Positions 61,501 to 64,000 of a stretch of DNA of 64,000 nucleotides are shown here, piece by piece (positions within the stretch are counted from its first letter, which is position 1; each line of letters begins with the position of its first letter). Below the pieces are notes generated by a model. It had not been told where the DNA came from. It saw only the letters and a list, made by a program, of their open reading frames with translations, and did no database searches. A program made the translations under genes and the position numbers. The stretch comes from Metopolophium dirhodum (taxonomy: Eukaryota; Arthropoda; Insecta; Hemiptera; Aphididae), in contig NC_083560.1 of NCBI RefSeq assembly GCF_019925205.1, forward strand, positions 124,221,062-124,285,061, written 5' to 3'.

Positions 61501-63872
61501 AAAATTATATTGTTAAAATAAAATGTGACCAATAACAGCATAATCTGCCCGTTCGCTGTGACTGTTGAAGTGCGCTTAGTGTCAATTGCAAAGACCAGTA
61601 TTAGAACTAAGAAATTATGAATGGTTATTGGATTTATGCTTTTTAGTGGATATCATTAAACAACTTGACCAATTAAATATAAAAGATAATTTAATAATTG
61701 ACACGTTTAATCACACTAATGGCTGCTTTTGTGAGTTGTTTCAGTAATTTAGACAAATAAAAGAAAATATTTTAAATATATTCATCTTCTTCTTATACTG
61801 ATATGAGTCAACCCCAGAATATCTTTAAATGGCATTGATTGACTTACAATACAATTATGAATTAAAACAGATTTTTCAAACATCAAAATCAAAATTAGTT
61901 TTTTATTACATTAATGTCACAAAAGAAAAATTTTTTAATTCGAAGTTCTGGCACAAAAAGTTGTGAGTGCTTTTGGATGAATTTACACCTGTTAATCGTT
62001 TTCTCAAAATTGAAATTCACCAAACATAAATCACGCTAAAACCAAGCAAATACAAGCATTTCTATAGATTTGCAAAAGCTAAGTGAATGAGTTGAGAAAC
62101 AAATATCCCACTAAATAAATAAATTATTATTATTATTTCATACATATTTATAATTCTTGAGAAATAATAAATACAATAATAACTCTTAATGTTTATTTTA
62201 ATTAAATTATAAATCAAATTTTTTTTTTTTGTTTTCTCAAAATCTAATATGTATAATTTAGTATGCTGCCCATGAGATTTTAATGGATTTCCAAAGTGAC
62301 CCACAAGATAATTTGCGCTGGCCACTCTTACTCTAACTCATAAAATATGCAAAATAAAATCTTGTATTTGAACTATAAATAAGTCAAAACAAATTTTGGC
62401 CAAAAAAATTTTATATACGGTGTAGCAAAAAAAAAAACATGCAAATGCTTTAATTTCACAGCCCTGCTAATAACTAACTCGTCCGAAAATTGTTTTCTTA
62501 TATAACTAAATACTTCAAATAATATACTGTTTTAGAATAAGAAATTGAAAATATATTGTAATACACAAAAGAAAAAAGTTGGGTAAGTGAATGTCGCTCT
62601 GCTGCACAGTAGGTTACAAGTGGGTCACTGTAATGGATGGTGTTAAATTTGAATTCAATTAATCATAAAATTTTATTGATATTTATAGAAAAAAAAATTA
62701 AAAAAAATTGAAAACTGACAATGTCTGTACTCCGTACACAGCTCAAAAAGAGTCAAATTATTTTCAAAATTTTAACGTGTATAAAAAATGCTATTCAGTG
62801 AAATTTTCAAGTATCTACAGTCATACGTTTTTTAATTACAACAAAATAAGAAAATCGTTACATGAGATATCAAGTGAATATCAAATGTTGTAAAAATAAG
62901 AATTTCAAACGCTCATAAAAATTTAATTTGAATTTCTTGAATACATTTTTTTTTTTTTTTGATAAAGGTAGACAAACTTATGGATAATCTTGTATTACAT
63001 TTTTAAATCTTAGATTTAAAAAGAAAAATTTTTATGAATTCTCAACTCAAAATAATTTGCTAATTTTCGTGATTTTTCCGTATTTTGTCAAGATTTGAAC
63101 TTTAAATGCTTATAAATAAAAAATGTGACTAAGGATTTTTAATTTTTTTAATTTACTTTTGAAACAATAACCTAGGAGCCTTCTATTAAATTTTCAAGCT
63201 TTTTACTCAACAGATAAAATTTTATTGATATTTATAGAAAAAAAACTAAAAAAAAATGGAACTGAAAATGTCCGTAAACAGCTCAAAATAAGTCAAAATA
63301 TTTGGAAAATGTTAAGGTGCATAGAAAATGCTAATATAAACATTCAGTCAAAATTTCATGTACCTACAGTCATCATTTGTTTCAGAGTTGCACCAAAAAC
63401 CAAAAGCGATTTTCTCGAAAACAGATTTTGCGTAAAAATTTCCTTAACTTCTCTTTTGTTTTTCACGTCGCGTTTGAAAACTACTGAGAAATTTTTACTT
63501 ATGACCCCCCAAAGTACCAACTAGATTCACTTATCAAGAAAGTTACTGTTGAAGAAAATCTAAGCACTTTTAATGTTCTAAAAAGTGATGACAGACACAA
63601 AAAATAAAATAAAAATAAAAAAAACACACATAATAATTACCTTTAATTTTTGTAATTGTTCGAAAGAAAAATCTTTCAACGGAATTTGAACCATTTCTAC
63701 TTCTTCGGCTAAAAGATTTGTTTTAGATTTTGTTGCCATTGATACTACAAAATCATGATTAATAATAGGTACCAAATCTTTAGTAAGTTGTACATCAAAC
63801 TCAACTAAATCAGCCCCTTTATTTGCTGCTTCTTTCAGTGATGCTATTGTATTCTCGCGAATGTGTGAACAA
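56672..63872 (-). CDS. GPCPD1: Glycerophosphodiester phosphodiesterase, GPCPD1/GDE5 type (5' partial)
   Basis: Family enzymes hydrolyse glycerophosphocholine and related diesters to glycerol-3-phosphate plus the alcohol, using a Ca2+/Mg2+-dependent GDPD TIM barrel; GPCPD1 types are cytosolic with an N-terminal starch-binding CBM20 domain. Coding exons here: 63872-63641, 61122-60964, 60854-60724, 60247-60112, 59910-59750, 58534-58384, 57702-57578, 57477-57412, 56684-56672. All are GT/AG and frames join perfectly. They give 1174 nt, the last 390 residues. Upstream exons (CBM20 and the HRG catalytic histidine) lie beyond position 64000. Seen motifs: HIRENTIASL, ADLVEFDVQLTKD, INHDF, GFNIELKW, FSCFHPDVC. 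The last coding exon holds only the end of a Lys codon, TDI and the stop. The symbol is by resemblance to animal GPCPD1; insects have several paralogues. Confidence 0.92.
57266..57376. repeat. Foldback element (111 bp) in the last phosphodiesterase intron
   Basis: GGTACGTTTTCCC-AACAGCGTCTA at the left and, reverse-complemented, GGTTCCTTTTCCC then AGCGTCTA at the right pair over about 24 bp around a 60-bp centre. It sits 36 bp past the donor of exon 57477-57412, so the pre-mRNA would carry a strong hairpin there. No target duplication is clear. Confidence 0.6.
58535..59749 (-). other. Phosphodiesterase intron
   Basis: 1.2 kb, AT-rich, with the 189-bp hAT-like MITE at 58690-58878. Nothing else recognised. 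Confidence 0.8.
58690..58878. mobile_element. hAT-like MITE (189 bp) with perfect 8-bp TSD
   Basis: Starts CATAGGCGCAAATTG; the reverse complement of its end is CATTGGCTCAAATAG (12 of 15 match). Both flanks carry GTATTATT (58682-58689 and 58879-58886). Inside are GGGGGG tracts near the left half and CCCCCC tracts at the right, so the single strand can fold strongly. It lies in the intron between exons 59910-59750 and 58534-58384 of the phosphodiesterase gene. Confidence 0.8.
59750..63872 (-). CDS. GPCPD1: GPCPD1-like catalytic (GDPD barrel) exons
   Basis: Exon 63872-63641 (acceptor CCACAG) has SHIRENTIASLKEAANKGAD then VEFDVQLTKD and INHD, the beta-strand carrying metal ligands Glu/Asp and the second catalytic His. 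Exon 61122-60964 ends near FNIELKW, the metal-binding Glu strand. Exon 60854-60724 has SRSIVFSCFHPDVCTM, the SFHP-like strand. Exon 60247-60112 has QNRYPILFLTQG. Exon 59910-59750 has GVNVHSEDLL and LALFCWGDDNNCKDVANKFKKLGVNAVIYDK, the usual closing Trp-Gly and Gly-Val-(D/N)-(G/A)-(I/V)-I-(T/Y)-D elements. The barrel after the HRG motif therefore looks complete and undamaged. Confidence 0.9.
61195..61320 (+). repeat. Dispersed repeat family, short internal fragment
   Basis: GATTTTGTTTTTAAGTATAAC then AAATAACCGTTGATACAC matches the GTAACTCTAAAACAAATAACC GTAGATAC block of other copies. It lies in a phosphodiesterase intron just past exon 61122-60964. Confidence 0.5.
61612..62114 (+). pseudogene. 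Decayed hAT transposase fragment (FAM200/ZBED5-like)
   Basis: Reading the plus strand gives LLDLCFLVDIIKQLDQLNIK, the recognisable LAFLVDIT-HLNxLN block of hAT transposase-like proteins. After frameshifts, LQYNYELKQIFQ follows, and finally KFTKHKSR, then SISIDLQKLSE and QISH before TAA, which matches the C-terminal dimerisation end of that family. Stops interrupt it (after CELFQ, after HKSR, after LSE) and the frame changes, so it is dead. It sits antisense in the 2.5-kb intron between phosphodiesterase exons 63872-63641 and 61122-60964. Confidence 0.65.
62581..63630 (-). repeat. Dispersed repeat family, near full-length copy
   Basis: Begins GGGTAAGTGAATGTCGCTCT ... CACAGTAGGTTAC and ends GAAAATCTAAGCACTTTTAA ... 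ACACACATAAT. The internal duplication is clear: TTTATTGATATTTATAG starts both the block at about 62675 and that at about 63221. It fills the intron right up to the donor of phosphodiesterase exon 63872-63641. The open frames here are chance. Confidence 0.75.
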
Positions 63873-64000
63873 CTGTGGACAAAAATAAAAATAATTAATT
63901 ATATTTTAAATAATGCTGAAAAAATAATATTTAAAGTTATATATAAAAAGTATACTGCAGAATAGTTGAAAACTTCAGTTAATAGTGACATTTATACGCA
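63873..64000 (-). other. Phosphodiesterase intron running off the window
   Basis: Starts upstream of acceptor CCACAG at 63873-63878; AT-rich, no exon. The gene's 5' exons are outside. Confidence 0.8.

Larger units (their letters stand above)
61123..63640 (-). other. Largest phosphodiesterase intron in the window
   Basis: 2.5 kb filled almost entirely by repeats: a short family fragment (61195), the dead hAT transposase (61612-62114) and a near full-length dispersed-family copy (62581-63630). Confidence 0.8.

Noticed and set aside
63225..63524. 99-residue plus-strand open frame
   Set aside because: Also inside a dispersed-repeat copy and not conserved in the others.
1..64000. CRISPR arrays, operons, Shine-Dalgarno sites, phage genes
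   Set aside because: None seen. Intron-containing genes and repeat content show this is animal nuclear DNA.
1..64000. tRNA or functional rRNA genes
   Set aside because: No cloverleaf with A and B boxes was recognised by eye; the 5S-like core at 36652-36673 is too short and diverged. A tRNAscan-SE/Infernal run would be decisive.

Overview
This window is AT-rich animal nuclear DNA. Genes are split into short exons with GT/AG introns, introns can be very long, and old transposon fragments, microsatellites and poly-G/C runs are frequent. Protein similarity recalled from known families, the intron structure, the TAGGTACCTA-rich composition and the repeat style point to an insect, most likely an aphid (Hemiptera). 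That placement is inference, because no search could be run.

Two protein genes are well supported, both on the minus strand. The first (3191-35290) is a complete classical calpain: Cys/His/Asn protease core, C2-like domain and penta-EF-hand tail. Fifteen common coding exons (3191-9336) join in phase to one of two alternative first exons. One lies in a GC/CpG-rich segment at 35.2 kb and gives a protein of about 770 aa. The other lies at 13.7 kb and gives about 780 aa. The second gene (56672-63872) is the C-terminal two thirds of a glycerophosphodiester phosphodiesterase of the GPCPD1/GDE5 type. It has nine coding exons here and its 5' end lies beyond the right edge. A third possible coding segment is a lone exon with good splice sites at 43697-43829 (minus); I do not recognise its product.

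Layout: 1-440 short tandem repeat; 440-3190 non-coding 3' flank of calpain; 3191-9336 calpain common exons; 9337-35164 long calpain 5' introns, including the 13.7-kb alternative first exon and a GC-richer block at 11.9-12.2 kb; 35165-35830 main calpain first exon and CpG-rich putative promoter; 35831-56671 a roughly 21-kb gene-poor intergenic region crowded with mobile-element remnants; 56672-64000 the phosphodiesterase gene.

The non-coding DNA is dominated by one dispersed, apparently non-coding repeat family of about 1.1-1.2 kb. At least nine full or partial copies lie on both strands, and several carry the same internal duplication. Other elements include two short hAT-like elements with perfect 8-bp target duplications, a pogo/Tigger-like MITE with TA duplications plus two relatives, a 475-bp MITE with about 25-bp inverted ends, a 5S-rRNA-like SINE candidate and a dead hAT transposase inside a phosphodiesterase intron. 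Unusual signals include an over-represented palindrome TAGGTACCTA, a nested insertion at 49.2-51.0 kb and a stem-loop that overlaps a calpain 5' splice site. I found no convincing new multi-gene system; the most interesting material is the repeat family and these structural signals.
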